In this document: piece after piece, positions 26,248 to 36,401 of the stretch
How positions within the stretch are numbered: the first letter of the stretch is position 1
Layout: every line of letters starts with the position of its first letter
Origin: Brevibacillus invocatus
Lineage (GTDB): Bacteria; Bacillota; Bacilli; Brevibacillales; Brevibacillaceae
NCBI RefSeq assembly: GCF_003710915.1
Contig: NZ_RHHR01000010.1
Location: 310,001 to 374,000, forward strand
Direction: 5' to 3'
Length of the DNA stretch: 64,000 nucleotides
Position numbers and translations under genes: made by a program
The notes under the pieces: model-generated
What the model saw: the letters and a program-made list of their open reading frames with translations, nothing else
Databases searched by the model: none
What the model was told of the DNA's origin: nothing

Positions 26248-26434
26248 TCACTCCTACCGTTCCCTACCTACACCTACATCAAACACCTCCACCTTGTGTA
26301 CTTATAATGTTGCCTCATGCCACGCGGATTATGTCAGGAAAATAACCCACTTGCTTAACTTGCTTTGTATAGTAAAGGTAAAAAACCGAATTTGTTGGTG
26401 CAGGGCAAAAAGGCCTTGCCGAGAACGCAAAGAA

Positions 26435-26459
26435 AAAAGACTGCCAACTTAGTTGACAG
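26435..26459 (-). terminator. Terminator whose loop is the recN stop codon
   Basis: An 8-pair stem CTGTCAAC/GTTGGCAG (one G-T pair) encloses a 3-base loop that is exactly the recN stop TAA at 26449-26451. It is followed on the minus strand by TCTTTTTT. Confidence 0.85.
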
Positions 26460-28173
26460 CCTTTCTTCCGCGACCGAGCAAAATCATTTCACGCGCGTGT
26501 TCTTTTGTTTTCGTCGTTACTTCAGCGCCACCGAGCATTCTTGCCAGCTCGATCACCCGGTCATCATCGTTCAAACGCTCGACTCGGGTCATGGTCTCAT
26601 CTTCACTCATTTCTTTTTTAATCAGAAAATGAGCGTCGGCCAAAGAAGCCACTTGAGGCAAGTGTGTGATACACAGAACCTGCCGCTTGCTTGCCACACG
26701 GGCTAGCTTTTCTGCAATCGCTTGGGCTGCCCTGCCACTTACTCCCGTATCGACTTCATCAAAAATCAAGGTTTCCACTTGGTCTGTACCCGCTAAAATC
26801 GTCTTAATGGCAAGCATAACACGGGACAGTTCACCCCCAGAAGCGATCTTCGCCAGTGGTCGAAGTGGTTCACCAGGGTTAGGCGAGATGAGAAACTCCA
26901 CTTGATCCATCCCATTTGCATCCACATAACGGTGGAAGCCATCGATCTCCACACCGTCCTCGTCCATCATTTGGCGGACGGTAATCGCAAAACGGGCTCG
27001 CTCCATATGTAGCTCCCGCAATTGCTGTTCGATCTCCTGGGCCAGCTTGGTCGCACAATCCTGCCGAATTCCGGACAATTCCAGGGCTTCGACAGCCATG
27101 TCAGCCGCTAGCTCGGAAAGACGCTCTTGGGCTTGTTGCAGACGATCTTCGTAGTGGTGCATATCATCCAGCTCGTCCTGAATGGTTGCTGCATACTCCA
27201 AAATATCATCCACGCTTTTTCCGTATTTTCGCTTCAAGGATTGAATCAGATCCAAACGACGTTCTACCTCTGCCAGCTGCTCCGGTTCAAAATCCATCTG
27301 ATACGAAAGATTGCGCAATTGGTGAACGGCGTCCTCTACCTGGTAATAAGCGCTCTGAACGCTCTCTACGATAGGGGCCAATTGCTCGTCAAAAGCAGCT
27401 ACACGTTCGAGTTCACTCATGGCGTGACCGAGCCAGTCCATCCCTTTTTGATCGCCATACAGGGAACGATATGCATCCTGAATAGAGGAATACACCTTTT
27501 CGATGTTCATCCACTTTTTGCGCTGCTGCAGCAGTTTATCATCCTCGCCGGGCGTTAGAGCCGCCGCCTCGATTTCATCCAGCTGATACTGCAGAAGATC
27601 CATTCGTTGGGCAAGCTCTCGGTCATTGCGCGCCATCCGCTCCAGATCCTGCCTGGTTCGGCGATATGCCGCGTACAGCTTGCTGTATTCTGTTTTCGCA
27701 GAGCCGAGCGCGTGTTCTCCATAGGCGTCCAGCCAGTTGATATGCTTGTCCGCCTGCATCAGCATGTGTGTGTCATGCTGCCCGTGCACCGTTACCAGCC
27801 AAGGCCCGAGCTCTCGCAGCATAGCCAGTGTAATCAACTGCCCGTTCAAGCGTATGATGCTTTTTCCTTGACTGGAAATATCTCTGCGCACGACCAGCAT
27901 GCCGTCCTGTTCGATCTGCACACCCATGCTCTCGCAAACAGCAAAGGCAGGATGACCGCTCGGCAGTTCAAATAGCCCCTCTACCTCAGCCCGCGATTCT
28001 CCGTAGCGAACGAAGTCAGCAGACGCCCTTCCGCCGAGCAAAAGTCCCAGTGAGTCGATGATGATGGATTTTCCCGCTCCCGTTTCACCCGTCAGGATGT
28101 TTAAGCCCTTTTGAAAGGAAACGGTAACGGATTTAATGATCGCAAAATTTCTGATCGATAGTTCGACTAGCAT
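26449..28173 (-). CDS. recN: DNA repair protein RecN
   Basis: SMC-like ATPase for double-strand break repair. 574 residues: N-terminal ATPase half with Walker A GETGAGKSI (residues ~30-38), long central coiled coils (many Glu/Leu/Arg/Gln between ~155 and 385), and C-terminal half with the ABC signature region SGGELSRVMLA and Walker B LIFDEVDTGVSGRA. Standard neighbours are argR upstream and spoIVB downstream. It ends inside its own terminator. Confidence 0.97.
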   Translation of the reverse strand: MLVELSIRNFAIIKSVTVSFQKGLNILTGETGAGKSIIIDSLGLLLGGRASADFVRYGESRAEVEGLFELPSGHPAFAVCESMGVQIEQDGMLVVRRDISSQGKSIIRLNGQLITLAMLRELGPWLVTVHGQHDTHMLMQADKHINWLDAYGEHALGSAKTEYSKLYAAYRRTRQDLERMARNDRELAQRMDLLQYQLDEIEAAALTPGEDDKLLQQRKKWMNIEKVYSSIQDAYRSLYGDQKGMDWLGHAMSELERVAAFDEQLAPIVESVQSAYYQVEDAVHQLRNLSYQMDFEPEQLAEVERRLDLIQSLKRKYGKSVDDILEYAATIQDELDDMHHYEDRLQQAQERLSELAADMAVEALELSGIRQDCATKLAQEIEQQLRELHMERARFAITVRQMMDEDGVEIDGFHRYVDANGMDQVEFLISPNPGEPLRPLAKIASGGELSRVMLAIKTILAGTDQVETLIFDEVDTGVSGRAAQAIAEKLARVASKRQVLCITHLPQVASLADAHFLIKKEMSEDETMTRVERLNDDDRVIELARMLGGAEVTTKTKEHAREMILLGRGRKAVN

Positions 28174-28188
28174 CTTCAGGTACCACCT

Positions 28189-28638
28189 TTACAGCATTTT
28201 CAGTAAACGCTGTGTCACTTCTTCTGTTTTCTCTTTGGAACGACAAATAATCATGATGGTGTTGTCGCCACTGATGGTTCCCATAATTTCTTCCCATGGG
28301 AGATTATCGATCAGCTCTGCAACAGCGTTGGCGTGACCAGACAAAGTCTTCAATACAATAAAATGATCGGCATGATCGATACTGACAAACGAATCGACCA
28401 GCATTCGCTTGAGTTTTTGCAGGGGATTAAATTTTTGCTCGGTAGGCATTGAATATTTATACCGTCCGTCGGGCAGCGGTACCTTCACCAAATGAAGTTC
28501 CTTGATGTCCCGAGACACCGTTGCCTGCGTAACAGAATAGCCTGCCTCACGCAAACGGTCTACCAGTTCATCCTGTGTTTCCACTTCCTGATTGCTGATA
28601 ATGTCTCGAATTCGGATATGTCGTTGCCCTTTATTCAT
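28189..28638 (-). CDS. argR: Arginine repressor ArgR/AhrC
   Basis: Hexameric arginine-responsive regulator. 149 residues: an N-terminal winged HTH ([32 protein letters not shown], shown in part) and a C-terminal oligomerisation/arginine domain with [12 protein letters not shown]. It is 6 bases downstream of nadK and 15 bases before recN, so it is probably co-transcribed with both. The start ATG 28638 is supported by length. Confidence 0.96.
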   Translation of the reverse strand: MNKGQRHIRIRDIISNQEVETQDELVDRLREAGYSVTQATVSRDIKELHLVKVPLPDGRYKYSMPTEQKFNPLQKLKRMLVDSFVSIDHADHFIVLKTLSGHANAVAELIDNLPWEEIMGTISGDNTIMIICRSKEKTEEVTQRLLKML

Positions 28639-28644
28639 ACTGGA

Positions 28645-29502
28645 TTACTCCCATTCTCCTTGAAATTTCGTGCGAATTGCTTCAAAAAAGCCACCCTTTT
28701 TCAACTTGATCAGCGGTGTTACATACGGAGACTTTCTGATAAAGATCTGGTCTCCCCCTTCGAGCCTGTAGCCGAGCTGACCATCAATGGAGAGGCCCAT
28801 CTCCTTGTGAATGGCGTCTACCTCCACTCGAATTGTTTGGTTGCCACCGAGCACCATCGGACGAGCTGTCAAGGAATGCGGTGCTACTGGCGTAAGCAAC
28901 AACATGTCCACATTGGGCGCAACGATCGGCCCTCCAGCAGACAGTGAATAGGCTGTCGAACCAGTCGGTGTCGAAACAATGACCCCATCGCCGCTAAAGG
29001 TGGCCACGTACGCGTCATCCGAATAGACGGCACATTGAATAATACGGCAAAACGATCCTTTTGCAATGCCAATATCGTTCATCGCCGTGTAAACACCAAG
29101 TGTCACGCCTTTACGAATCAGCGTGGCTTCCAGCATCGTACGCTCTTCCAGATCATATTGACCTGACAAAAGATTATCTACCGCATGCGGCAGGTTATCC
29201 GGCTCGGCCTCTGACAAGAAGCCTAGCGTGCCGAGATTGATCCCCAGTATCGGCACGGATCTTCCTGCGAGCTTGCGGGCAATGCCCAAAAGGGTACCAT
29301 CTCCGCCGAGCACACAGATCAGATCAGCCTGCTGGCCCATTTCTTCTACACGTGCCCCAAGCTCCGTCCGTCCCACATCGGAGGCGACGTTTTCATCGAG
29401 CAATACATGCGCCCCTCTCACTTCGAGCAAATAAAGAAGTTCTCTGGCGACGATCCGGGCCTCGGGCTTTCCTTTATTTACGATAATTCCGATTTTCTTC
29501 AC
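28645..29502 (-). CDS. nadK: NAD kinase
   Basis: ATP- or polyphosphate-dependent phosphorylation of NAD to NADP. From GTG 29502 (preceded by GGGGTG) the protein is 285 residues. Key motifs: GGDGTLLG near residue 66, GFLSE, the NE-like ALNDIG loop, and STPTGSTAYSLSAGGPIV near residue 175. It has its own upstream region beyond the tlyA terminator, and is followed closely by argR. In the window's order it replaces nothing; ppnK between tlyA and argR is common in bacilli. Confidence 0.95.
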   Translation of the reverse strand: MKKIGIIVNKGKPEARIVARELLYLLEVRGAHVLLDENVASDVGRTELGARVEEMGQQADLICVLGGDGTLLGIARKLAGRSVPILGINLGTLGFLSEAEPDNLPHAVDNLLSGQYDLEERTMLEATLIRKGVTLGVYTAMNDIGIAKGSFCRIIQCAVYSDDAYVATFSGDGVIVSTPTGSTAYSLSAGGPIVAPNVDMLLLTPVAPHSLTARPMVLGGNQTIRVEVDAIHKEMGLSIDGQLGYRLEGGDQIFIRKSPYVTPLIKLKKGGFFEAIRTKFQGEWE

Positions 29503-29563
29503 ATGGCCCACCCCAAACTGGTTGGAAATCCTTATACAAGTATACAACTTTTCATGCATAAAT

Positions 29564-29600
29564 AAAAAGCCTCGATTGAGACAAAAAACTCGAGGCTTTG
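29564..29600 (-). terminator. Intrinsic terminator of the dxs-tlyA unit
   Basis: AAAGCCTCGA pairs with TCGAGGCTTTT on the minus strand, and a T-run follows. It lies just past the tlyA stop and separates that unit from nadK-argR-recN. Confidence 0.85.
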
Positions 29601-29612
29601 GTTTCATGGTGA

Positions 29613-30431
29613 TTATTTTAAAGCTGCATGAGCGGTTGCGACCACATCAGCCACACATTTGAGCCAGGCCTCAGCATCGTAGCCGCCCTCATTTTTTTGC
29701 ATATGCAGGACAAACTCGATGTTTCCTTCACCGCCGGTAATGGGTGAGTAATCCAGTCCGCGCAAGGAAAAGCCTAATGAGCTGGCAAATTGACCGATAT
29801 CCGTCAGAACAGACTCATGGACATCCGGATCACGCACAATTCCGTTTTTACCCACTTTTTCTTTTCCAGCCTCAAACTGTGGCTTGACCAATGCCACCAC
29901 ATCGCCGTCCTGCTCCAAAAAGCGGTATAGGACAGGCAGGATGATCTTCAGCGAGATAAACGAGACGTCGATCGAAGCCGAATCTGGCTTGTCATACGGA
30001 AAAGCGTCCGGGTCCAAATGGCGAAAATTGGTCCTCTCCATGACGACTACCCGTTCATCCTGCCTCAAGCTCCATGCCAGCTGTCCATAGCCGACATCGA
30101 TGGCGTACACACGACGCGCCCCATTCTGCAGGGCGCAATCGGTAAAGCCACCAGTAGATGCTCCAATATCCATCATGACGCGGTCAGTCATATCGATGCC
30201 AAACACGCGCAATGCTTTCTCCAGTTTGAGTCCCCCCCTACTGACGTAAGGATGGACTTCCCCTTTTACACTAATGGCTACATCTTCTGCCAGCTTGGTT
30301 CCCGGCTTGTCGCAGCGCTCGCCTGCTACCAGCACCAAACCTGCCATCACTGCAGATTTGGCTTTTTCTCGCGTTTCGTAATGCCCTCTTTCCACGAGCA
30401 GGACATCTAATCGTTCTTTTCGTACACTCAT
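29613..30431 (-). CDS. tlyA: TlyA family rRNA 2'-O-methyltransferase
   Basis: 272 residues: an N-terminal S4 RNA-binding domain ([20 protein letters not shown]) and a C-terminal FtsJ-like methyltransferase with [19 protein letters not shown] as SAM motif I and the [10 protein letters not shown] segment carrying the catalytic Lys. Often misannotated as hemolysin. It overlaps dxs by 4 bases (ATGA), so translation is coupled. Activity on 16S/23S rRNA, as in mycobacteria, is by family. Confidence 0.93.
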   Translation of the reverse strand: MSVRKERLDVLLVERGHYETREKAKSAVMAGLVLVAGERCDKPGTKLAEDVAISVKGEVHPYVSRGGLKLEKALRVFGIDMTDRVMMDIGASTGGFTDCALQNGARRVYAIDVGYGQLAWSLRQDERVVVMERTNFRHLDPDAFPYDKPDSASIDVSFISLKIILPVLYRFLEQDGDVVALVKPQFEAGKEKVGKNGIVRDPDVHESVLTDIGQFASSLGFSLRGLDYSPITGGEGNIEFVLHMQKNEGGYDAEAWLKCVADVVATAHAALK

Positions 30432-32314
30432 GCTTCCACTACGCCCTTCGTCACTGGCATCCAGGCGCGCACGCGGTCAACAAGGTTCTGCGCTGTAAGT
30501 CCAACCTCTTCCCGCTGTTCCTTCACGCTTCCATGCTCTACAAAGTAATCCGCAACCGCTACGATCTCGACAGGCACGTCGTGGTAGCCTGTGTTCGCGT
30601 AAAACTCGAGAACCGCGCTTCCAAAGCCGCCCATCGCTGCGCCCTCTTCGACTGTGATGATTTTATAACCCTGTTTGGCCAAACGGATCAACAGTTCTTC
30701 ATCTAAAGGCTTACAGAAACGCGCATTGATCAGCATCGGCTGCAGACCTTCTTCTTGCAGCTGATTGACGGCTTTTTCTGCAATTTCAAAAATATGTCCA
30801 AAGGATACGATCGCGACGTGATTCCCTTCCTGAACAATCTCTGCTTTTCCGATGGGCAGGACATCCATGTCAGCATCCATCTTCACTCCACGTACAGGCA
30901 GACGTGGATAGCGGTAGGAGATCGGCCCGCCATCATAGACAGCGGCAGTTTTCATCATGTGTCGCAGTTCATTTTCGTCCTTAGGAGCCATAATAACCAT
31001 GTTCGGCACAGTACGCATAAAAGCCGTATCGTACATTCCCTGGTGAGTTTCTCCATCGGCCCCTACTAGTCCGGCGCGATCCACGGCGAACACGACATTC
31101 AGCTTCTGTCTGGCAACATCGTGAATCAACTGGTCGTACGCCCGTTGCAAGAAGGTGGAATAGATGGCAAAAACCGGTTTTAATCCTTGGGTGGCCAGTG
31201 CAGCAGCGAACGTACAGGCATGTTGCTCGGCAATCCCTACGTCAAAAAGCCGATCCGGGAACTTTTCCCCAAACGGAATCAGGCCGGAGCCAGCAGGCAT
31301 GGCAGGTGTAACCGCCACGAGTCTACTGTCCTCGTCTGCCAATTGAATCATGGTTTCCGAAAAAACAGATGTATACGTAGGTGCGGATTTCGGTGTGTCG
31401 CCTGATTCGATTTTGTACGTACCAATTCCGTGCCACTTGACCGAATCCGCCTCAGCAGGAGCGTAGCCTTTTCCTTTTTTGGTGATCGCATGGATCAGGA
31501 CAGGACCCTTCGTCTGCTTCGCTATCTTCATGGTCTCCAAAAGCAGCTCCATGTTGTGGCCGTCGATTGGACCGATATAAGTAAAACCAAACTCCTCGAA
31601 CAAGACACCCGAGACGAGCAGATACTTCATGCTGTCCTTGAAACGCTCCGCGAGATTGGCCAGCTTGCCTCCTACTGCAGGAACCGCTTTCAGCCAATGC
31701 TCCAGTCCGTCTTTTGCCCACTGATAGTTCTCTGCAGAACGCAATTTACCCAAATAATTATGCAAAGCCCCTACATTGGGCGCAATCGACATTTCATTGT
31801 CATTCAATACAACGATTACATTTTTTTGTTCGTGGCCAATATGGTTCAACGCCTCCAAGGCCATTCCGCCTGTCAGGGCACCGTCACCGATCACAGCTAC
31901 GACGTAATTTTTTTCCTTTTTCAAGTCGCGCGCAGTAGCCATCCCCATTGCAGCAGAGAGAGATGTACTGCTGTGACCTGTTTCCCAAACGTCGTGCGGG
32001 CTCTCGTTCATCTTGGGAAAACCGCACAAGCCTTTATACTGTCGCAATGTCGGAAACATATCCCGACGACCAGTCAACATTTTATGTACATACGCCTGAT
32101 GCCCCACGTCCCAAATCAGCTTATCCTTAGGACTGTTGAATGCGTAATGAAGAGTCAGGGTCAGCTCCACCACTCCAAGGTTGGGAGCAAGATGGCCACC
32201 TGTCTTGGACAGGTTTTCAACCAGAAACTGTCTGATCTCCTCTGCCAGCGTATACAACTGAGGTATCGTAAGCTTTTTTAAATCCTGGGGATCATTTATG
32301 TTAGTAAGCAGCAT
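30428..32314 (-). CDS. dxs: 1-deoxy-D-xylulose-5-phosphate synthase
   Basis: First committed step of the MEP isoprenoid pathway: pyruvate plus glyceraldehyde 3-phosphate to DXP. 628 residues with the TPP-binding [15 protein letters not shown] motif (near residue 145), the pyrimidine-binding [13 protein letters not shown] and the [15 protein letters not shown] loop. It overlaps tlyA downstream. In related bacilli it follows ispA directly; here a pseudogene is inserted between them, so dxs probably has its own promoter in the 320-base gap upstream. Confidence 0.97.
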   Translation of the reverse strand: MLLTNINDPQDLKKLTIPQLYTLAEEIRQFLVENLSKTGGHLAPNLGVVELTLTLHYAFNSPKDKLIWDVGHQAYVHKMLTGRRDMFPTLRQYKGLCGFPKMNESPHDVWETGHSSTSLSAAMGMATARDLKKEKNYVVAVIGDGALTGGMALEALNHIGHEQKNVIVVLNDNEMSIAPNVGALHNYLGKLRSAENYQWAKDGLEHWLKAVPAVGGKLANLAERFKDSMKYLLVSGVLFEEFGFTYIGPIDGHNMELLLETMKIAKQTKGPVLIHAITKKGKGYAPAEADSVKWHGIGTYKIESGDTPKSAPTYTSVFSETMIQLADEDSRLVAVTPAMPAGSGLIPFGEKFPDRLFDVGIAEQHACTFAAALATQGLKPVFAIYSTFLQRAYDQLIHDVARQKLNVVFAVDRAGLVGADGETHQGMYDTAFMRTVPNMVIMAPKDENELRHMMKTAAVYDGGPISYRYPRLPVRGVKMDADMDVLPIGKAEIVQEGNHVAIVSFGHIFEIAEKAVNQLQEEGLQPMLINARFCKPLDEELLIRLAKQGYKIITVEEGAAMGGFGSAVLEFYANTGYHDVPVEIVAVADYFVEHGSVKEQREEVGLTAQNLVDRVRAWMPVTKGVVEA

Positions 32315-32635
32315 TGGTATTCCTCACTTTCAACTGGTTGCTTCTCCGGTGATTGGGCATGCTGCATTCCAATCCATCTCAAGCGAAAGGTTATGTCAGT
32401 CTTGAAAAAAACAAGTGTCCATCCTGTATACGAATCACGTCTCAAAACGTTTCTCACAGAAAAAGGCTCCACCTGTTTTGGCAAGGCCCCTTTTGATTTA
32501 TGCTTGTATCAACTTGATTTATTATAACGGTTTCTTATAAAAAACACCACTCTTCCTCGTGCCCTGTTCACAGGCTCAGAATCTGGTAAAATTAGTAATG
32601 ATCAAAATATTTTGAACGAGGGAGTGAACACTCTC
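32315..32635. other. Non-coding gap upstream of dxs, with a terminator-like hairpin at 32459-32495
   Basis: No gene is visible in about 320 bases. A hairpin of AAAAGG-C with G-CCTTTT lies at 32459-32495, with a T-rich tail on the minus strand, so it could act as an attenuator in the dxs leader. I see no convincing promoter, although a TAAAAT element at about 32588 could serve the plus-strand pseudogene. Confidence 0.4.
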
Positions 32636-33773
32636 ATGAAGTTCAGTCAATTGGAATACACACGATTTGATATGCAACAGGTTGAAAAGGAGTTCGCTGA
32701 TCTTTTGAACGATTTTAGATCATCCGCAAGTTTTGAAGAACAAGACGAGCCCAGTTGGAAGAGAAATGGGGTCGACAGCTTCTCCGCATTGCGGAAATGA
32801 CCTTGCGCACCTTCTCACCTGATGTGGTGGAGGATCTGCAGGAGGAAAACCGATTGCGGACAGCCTACATGGCGATCAAAGCTTCTGCCAAAATTCCTTT
32901 TGATGGCGAGGAGCGGACCCTTCCTCAGCTCGATCCGTTCCTGCTTTCTACAGACAGAGAAGTTCGCAAAAGGGCAAATGAAGCCAAGTACGCGTTTTTC
33001 CAAGAGCACAGCGATGCGCTCGAATGAATCGCTCTGACTACAATGCGGAAATGGTGGCGCAGTTTCGCTCACAGGTGCTGGAGCATATCGTCCCACTTGC
33101 TTCCAAGCTAGTGGAACGCCAGCGTGAACGAATCGGATTGGATTCCATGAAATACTACGATCTGCCCTTTCAATTCGTTACAGGGAACCCGACGCCCAAA
33201 GGAACGTCTGAGTGGATTGTCGAGCAAGGCAGGCACATGTACAGCGAGCTATCCTCCGAGACCAAGGAATTCTTCGACTATATGCTGGACCGCGAATCCT
33301 TAGATCTGCTGAGCAAGAAAGGAAAGGACACGGGCGGATACTGCACCTATCTGAGCCACTTTCAGCTTCCTTACATATTTGCCAACTTCAATGGGACCTC
33401 CGGAGATATTGACGTATTGACTCATGAGGCTGGGCACGCCTTTCAAGTGTATGAGAGCCGTGGCTATCAAGTGCCGGAATACCACTTTCCCACATCAGAA
33501 GCGTGTGAAATTCACTCGATGAGCATGGAATTTTTGACATGGCCGTGCCCTTCCGTAATTACGACGAAATGCCTTATCTGGAAGAGGGCGGAGGAAAATA
33601 GGACACAGGCTTGGACCGATTACTTGGCATTGTGTCGTGAGGGAGGCAGCAAATCATTTACTGAGCTGATTGCTGTTGCGAAATTGGACTCCCCGTTCGA
33701 AGCTGGCGGTATCCAATCTGTCATGAAAGATGTGGAGCGTTGGTTAGATCAGATCGATGACAAAGCGCTGTAA
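32636..33773 (+). pseudogene. M3-family oligoendopeptidase pseudogene with several internal deletions
   Basis: Five blocks of an oligoendopeptidase F-like protein (normally about 560 residues) can be read in order: 32636-32749; 32752-33024 in a second frame (QLEEKWGRQ to SDALE); 33024-33545 in a third frame (MNRSDYNA to EFLTWP, with the zinc HEAGH at 33423-33437); about 33545-33590 (PFRNYDEMPYLEEGG); and about 33585-33773 (KRAEENRTQAW to DDKAL). Stretches the family has between these blocks are absent, with frameshifts at the joins. The zinc motif is intact, but the ends of the active site (the later ligand region) are lost. It lies between ispA and dxs, on the opposite strand, and has its own terminator. 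Confidence 0.88.
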
Positions 33774-33789
33774 GCGATCCCCTGAATAC

Positions 33790-33825
33790 AAAAAGCTGGC
33801 TTCTTTTTGGGAAGCCAGCTTTTTT
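33790..33825. terminator. Bidirectional terminator between the M3 pseudogene and ispA
   Basis: AAAAGCTGGCTTC pairs with GAAGCCAGCTTTTTT, a 13-pair stem with an A-run before and a T-run after. Confidence 0.92.
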
Positions 33826-33829
33826 CACC

Positions 33830-34726
33830 TTACTTATTTCGAGTACGCACGTAATCCGCCAGTGGGATCAGCGCAGAATTCTCCAGACCCACTTTCGTCA
33901 GAACGGATTTGGCTTCCTCGATCAATGCTTGCAAGCGATCTTTGGATTCTGCGAGTCCAAGCAAGGAAGGATACGTAGCCTTCTGCCGTTCTTCATCACT
34001 ACCTACAGCCTTGCCCAGCTGTTCAGCATTACCTTCGACGTTCAGAATGTCGTCTTGAATCTGAAAAGCCAGACCGATGCAAATCCCATATTGAGTAAGA
34101 GCCTCCATCTGCTCTTCATTCGCCTCTGCCAAATAACCGCCTCCGCGCAATGCAGCGATCAAGAGATCTCCTGTTTTGTGTCGATGGATAAACTCCAGCT
34201 CCTGTAAGGAAAGCTGTTGTCCTTCTCCTTCAATATCGGCCATCTGACCACCCACCATGCCTGTTGCTCCTGCCCGTTTGCCCAGCTCGGCAATCAGGTT
34301 AACAGTGGTAATCGGCTTTACATCCGGATGCGTCTGATAGGATTCCGCAATCAGGGAAAACGCACGAGTCAACAGGGCGTCACCTGCCAAGATCGCAGTT
34401 GCTTCTCCAAAAACCTTGTGATTGGTCGGTTTTCCACGACGCAGATCATCATCATCCATCGCCGGCAAATCGTCGTGAACGAGTGAATAGGTATGGATCA
34501 TTTCCAACGCGCAAGCAAAAGGAACACCCCGTTCAAGGGGCTTTTCCAATGCCTCCAGTACAGCTAGTACAAGCATCGGCCGCAAGCGTTTGCCGCCAGC
34601 CATCAGCGAATACTTCATGGATTCATACAGATTGGAGGGAACACCTTCCTTTTCCAATGCAGGCACCAGATGATTCTCGATGTACGCTGTCTTCTCTTCG
34701 AGGTATGTATGCATGGTACCTGTCAT
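33830..34726 (-). CDS. ispA: Farnesyl/geranyl diphosphate synthase
   Basis: Condenses isopentenyl diphosphate with allylic diphosphates. 298 residues with the first aspartate-rich motif DDLPAMDDDD (near residue 93) and the second QIQDDILN (near residue 233). The LMAGGKRLRP pocket is near residue 45. It starts at ATG 34726, overlapping the xseB stop by one base, so it continues the folD-xseA-xseB-ispA chain. In bacilli dxs follows directly, but here it does not. Confidence 0.96.
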   Translation of the reverse strand: MTGTMHTYLEEKTAYIENHLVPALEKEGVPSNLYESMKYSLMAGGKRLRPMLVLAVLEALEKPLERGVPFACALEMIHTYSLVHDDLPAMDDDDLRRGKPTNHKVFGEATAILAGDALLTRAFSLIAESYQTHPDVKPITTVNLIAELGKRAGATGMVGGQMADIEGEGQQLSLQELEFIHRHKTGDLLIAALRGGGYLAEANEEQMEALTQYGICIGLAFQIQDDILNVEGNAEQLGKAVGSDEERQKATYPSLLGLAESKDRLQALIEEAKSVLTKVGLENSALIPLADYVRTRNK

Positions 34727-34989
34727 TATGCCTCTCCTTCCACCCGAAATGCCTTTTGTTTCAATTGCCCATCCTCTTCAACCAGTTGGGTAATTTTCGC
34801 TTCTATAGCCTCGAGTTTTTGTCCGCATATCCGGGAGAGCGTAACCCCTTCTTGATAAAGGTGGATCGATTCTTCCAGTGGAATATCTCCTTCTTCCAAA
34901 CGTTGCACGACCTCTTCCAGCCGTTTCATGGCTTCCTCAAACTGCATGTCATTTTCTAGTGTTTCCTGGTCCGTCTTCTTGCGAGCCAT
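34726..34989 (-). CDS. xseB: Exodeoxyribonuclease VII small subunit
   Basis: 87-residue two-helix protein that completes the XseA nuclease. Typical sequence: FEEAMKRLEEVVQRLEEGDIPLEESIHLYQEG, quoted in pieces, residues 17-50. I start at ATG 34989, 8 bases after GGAGGAG; the longer N-terminal ORF is spurious. It overlaps xseA by 41 bases and ispA by 1 base. Confidence 0.94.
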   Translation of the reverse strand: MARKKTDQETLENDMQFEEAMKRLEEVVQRLEEGDIPLEESIHLYQEGVTLSRICGQKLEAIEAKITQLVEEDGQLKQKAFRVEGEA

Positions 34990-36337
34990 TTTGCTTCTCC
35001 TCCCGCTCAATTCGTTCCACACGCGCAGTCGCGCTTCCATCGCTTAATCGTACCACGAGCTCGTCTCCACTCGCAAACTGATTCACGGATTTGACGAGCT
35101 GATCCCCTGAATAGACGAGTGAGAATCCGCGCTGCATGACTTTCAGTGGACTTAGTGCATCCAGCTGTGCCAGCCGCGATCCGAATTGCAGCTGTTTTTG
35201 CTGCCATTGTTGCCGCATACGTGCATCCAGCCGTGAGCGCAGGGTCATCACCTTTGCATGACGCTCATTCAACTGCTCACTAATTCGATATCGCTTCATT
35301 TGCTCAGACAGCCTGCTGTACTGCTCACGCCTTAAACGCATGAGCTGCTTCATCGACTGCTTCATACGCAGCTGAACACTGTCCAGTCGCTGTGCAGCCT
35401 CCTCCAGCCTCCGCTGTGGTTGGCGCATGGCATAGGATTGGGAGAGCCCGTCCAAACGCTTTCGTTCCTGAATCGTGCGCTGACGCATTGCTCTTTGCAT
35501 CCGTGTATCGAGCTGCGAGACTCGCTCCAGCCATTCCAAATAGTGGGGTACCGCCAACTCGGCTGCTGCCGTAGGAGTAGCTGCCCGCACATCAGCCACG
35601 AAATCAGCAATGGTCACATCTGTCTCGTGACCTACCGCTGAGATGACCGGTATGAGTGAACTGGCAATCGCACGTGCAACCTGCTCATCATTGAACGCCC
35701 ACAATTCCTCGATAGAACCGCCACCCCGTCCTACGATCAGCACGTCGATCCCAGTCTCCCGGTTGATGTTGCGAATCGCTTTCACGATGGACAGTGGAGC
35801 CTCGACACCTTGGACGATGGCGGGTGCCAGTACGATATCAGCCTGGGGATAACGCCTTCTGATTGTTGTACAAATATCTCGGATAGCGGCACCGGTCGGT
35901 GATGTAACCACTCCGACTCTTTTGGGGAATCTCGGCAAGGTGCGCTTTCGTTCTGTGGCAAACAAGCCTTCTGCCGCCAGCTTCTCTTTTAACTGTTCGA
36001 ATGCGAGATACAGCGATCCGATTCCATCTGGCTGCATTTCCCTTGCATACAGCTGATAGGCTCCATCCCGTTCAAACGCAGAAATGGAACCCCGCACAAT
36101 GGCTTTGGTTCCATTTTTGGGCAGGAAGCGAAGAAAACGGTTGTAGCTGGCAAACATGACAACCTTGAGACGAGATTGATCATCCTTCAGCGTGAAGTAC
36201 ATATGCCCGCTGGAATGGTGAGTGAAGTTGGAGATTTCTCCCCTGACCCAAACATCCTGCAATTGTGAATCCCTTTCCAGCAGCATCTTGATGCTGCGGT
36301 TCAGTTGACTGACGGATAAGACATCTTGAATGGCCAT
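34949..36337 (-). CDS. xseA: Exodeoxyribonuclease VII large subunit
   Basis: Degrades single-stranded DNA in both directions. 462 residues from ATG 36337, placed after GGGAGG. N-terminal OB fold (VWVRGEISNFTHHSSGHMYFTLKD in pieces), catalytic domain with TSPTGAAIRDICTTIRRRYP and DVLIVGRGGGSIEELWAFNDE, then a long coiled coil of Arg/Gln-rich helices (residues ~255-395). It lies downstream of folD and overlaps xseB. Confidence 0.96.
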   Translation of the reverse strand: MAIQDVLSVSQLNRSIKMLLERDSQLQDVWVRGEISNFTHHSSGHMYFTLKDDQSRLKVVMFASYNRFLRFLPKNGTKAIVRGSISAFERDGAYQLYAREMQPDGIGSLYLAFEQLKEKLAAEGLFATERKRTLPRFPKRVGVVTSPTGAAIRDICTTIRRRYPQADIVLAPAIVQGVEAPLSIVKAIRNINRETGIDVLIVGRGGGSIEELWAFNDEQVARAIASSLIPVISAVGHETDVTIADFVADVRAATPTAAAELAVPHYLEWLERVSQLDTRMQRAMRQRTIQERKRLDGLSQSYAMRQPQRRLEEAAQRLDSVQLRMKQSMKQLMRLRREQYSRLSEQMKRYRISEQLNERHAKVMTLRSRLDARMRQQWQQKQLQFGSRLAQLDALSPLKVMQRGFSLVYSGDQLVKSVNQFASGDELVVRLSDGSATARVERIEREEKQNGSQEDGPGNTRK

Positions 36338-36401
36338 GTTTCCCTCCCCGTAGACAGAAATGGGAAACAGGCTTGTTTCTCCCATTTCCCAGATGCTTGC
36401 G

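Noticed and set aside
26281-26330. Sigma-F/G promoter for spoIVB
   Set aside because: CATTATA is a good -10, but the -35 matches at most three of five positions.
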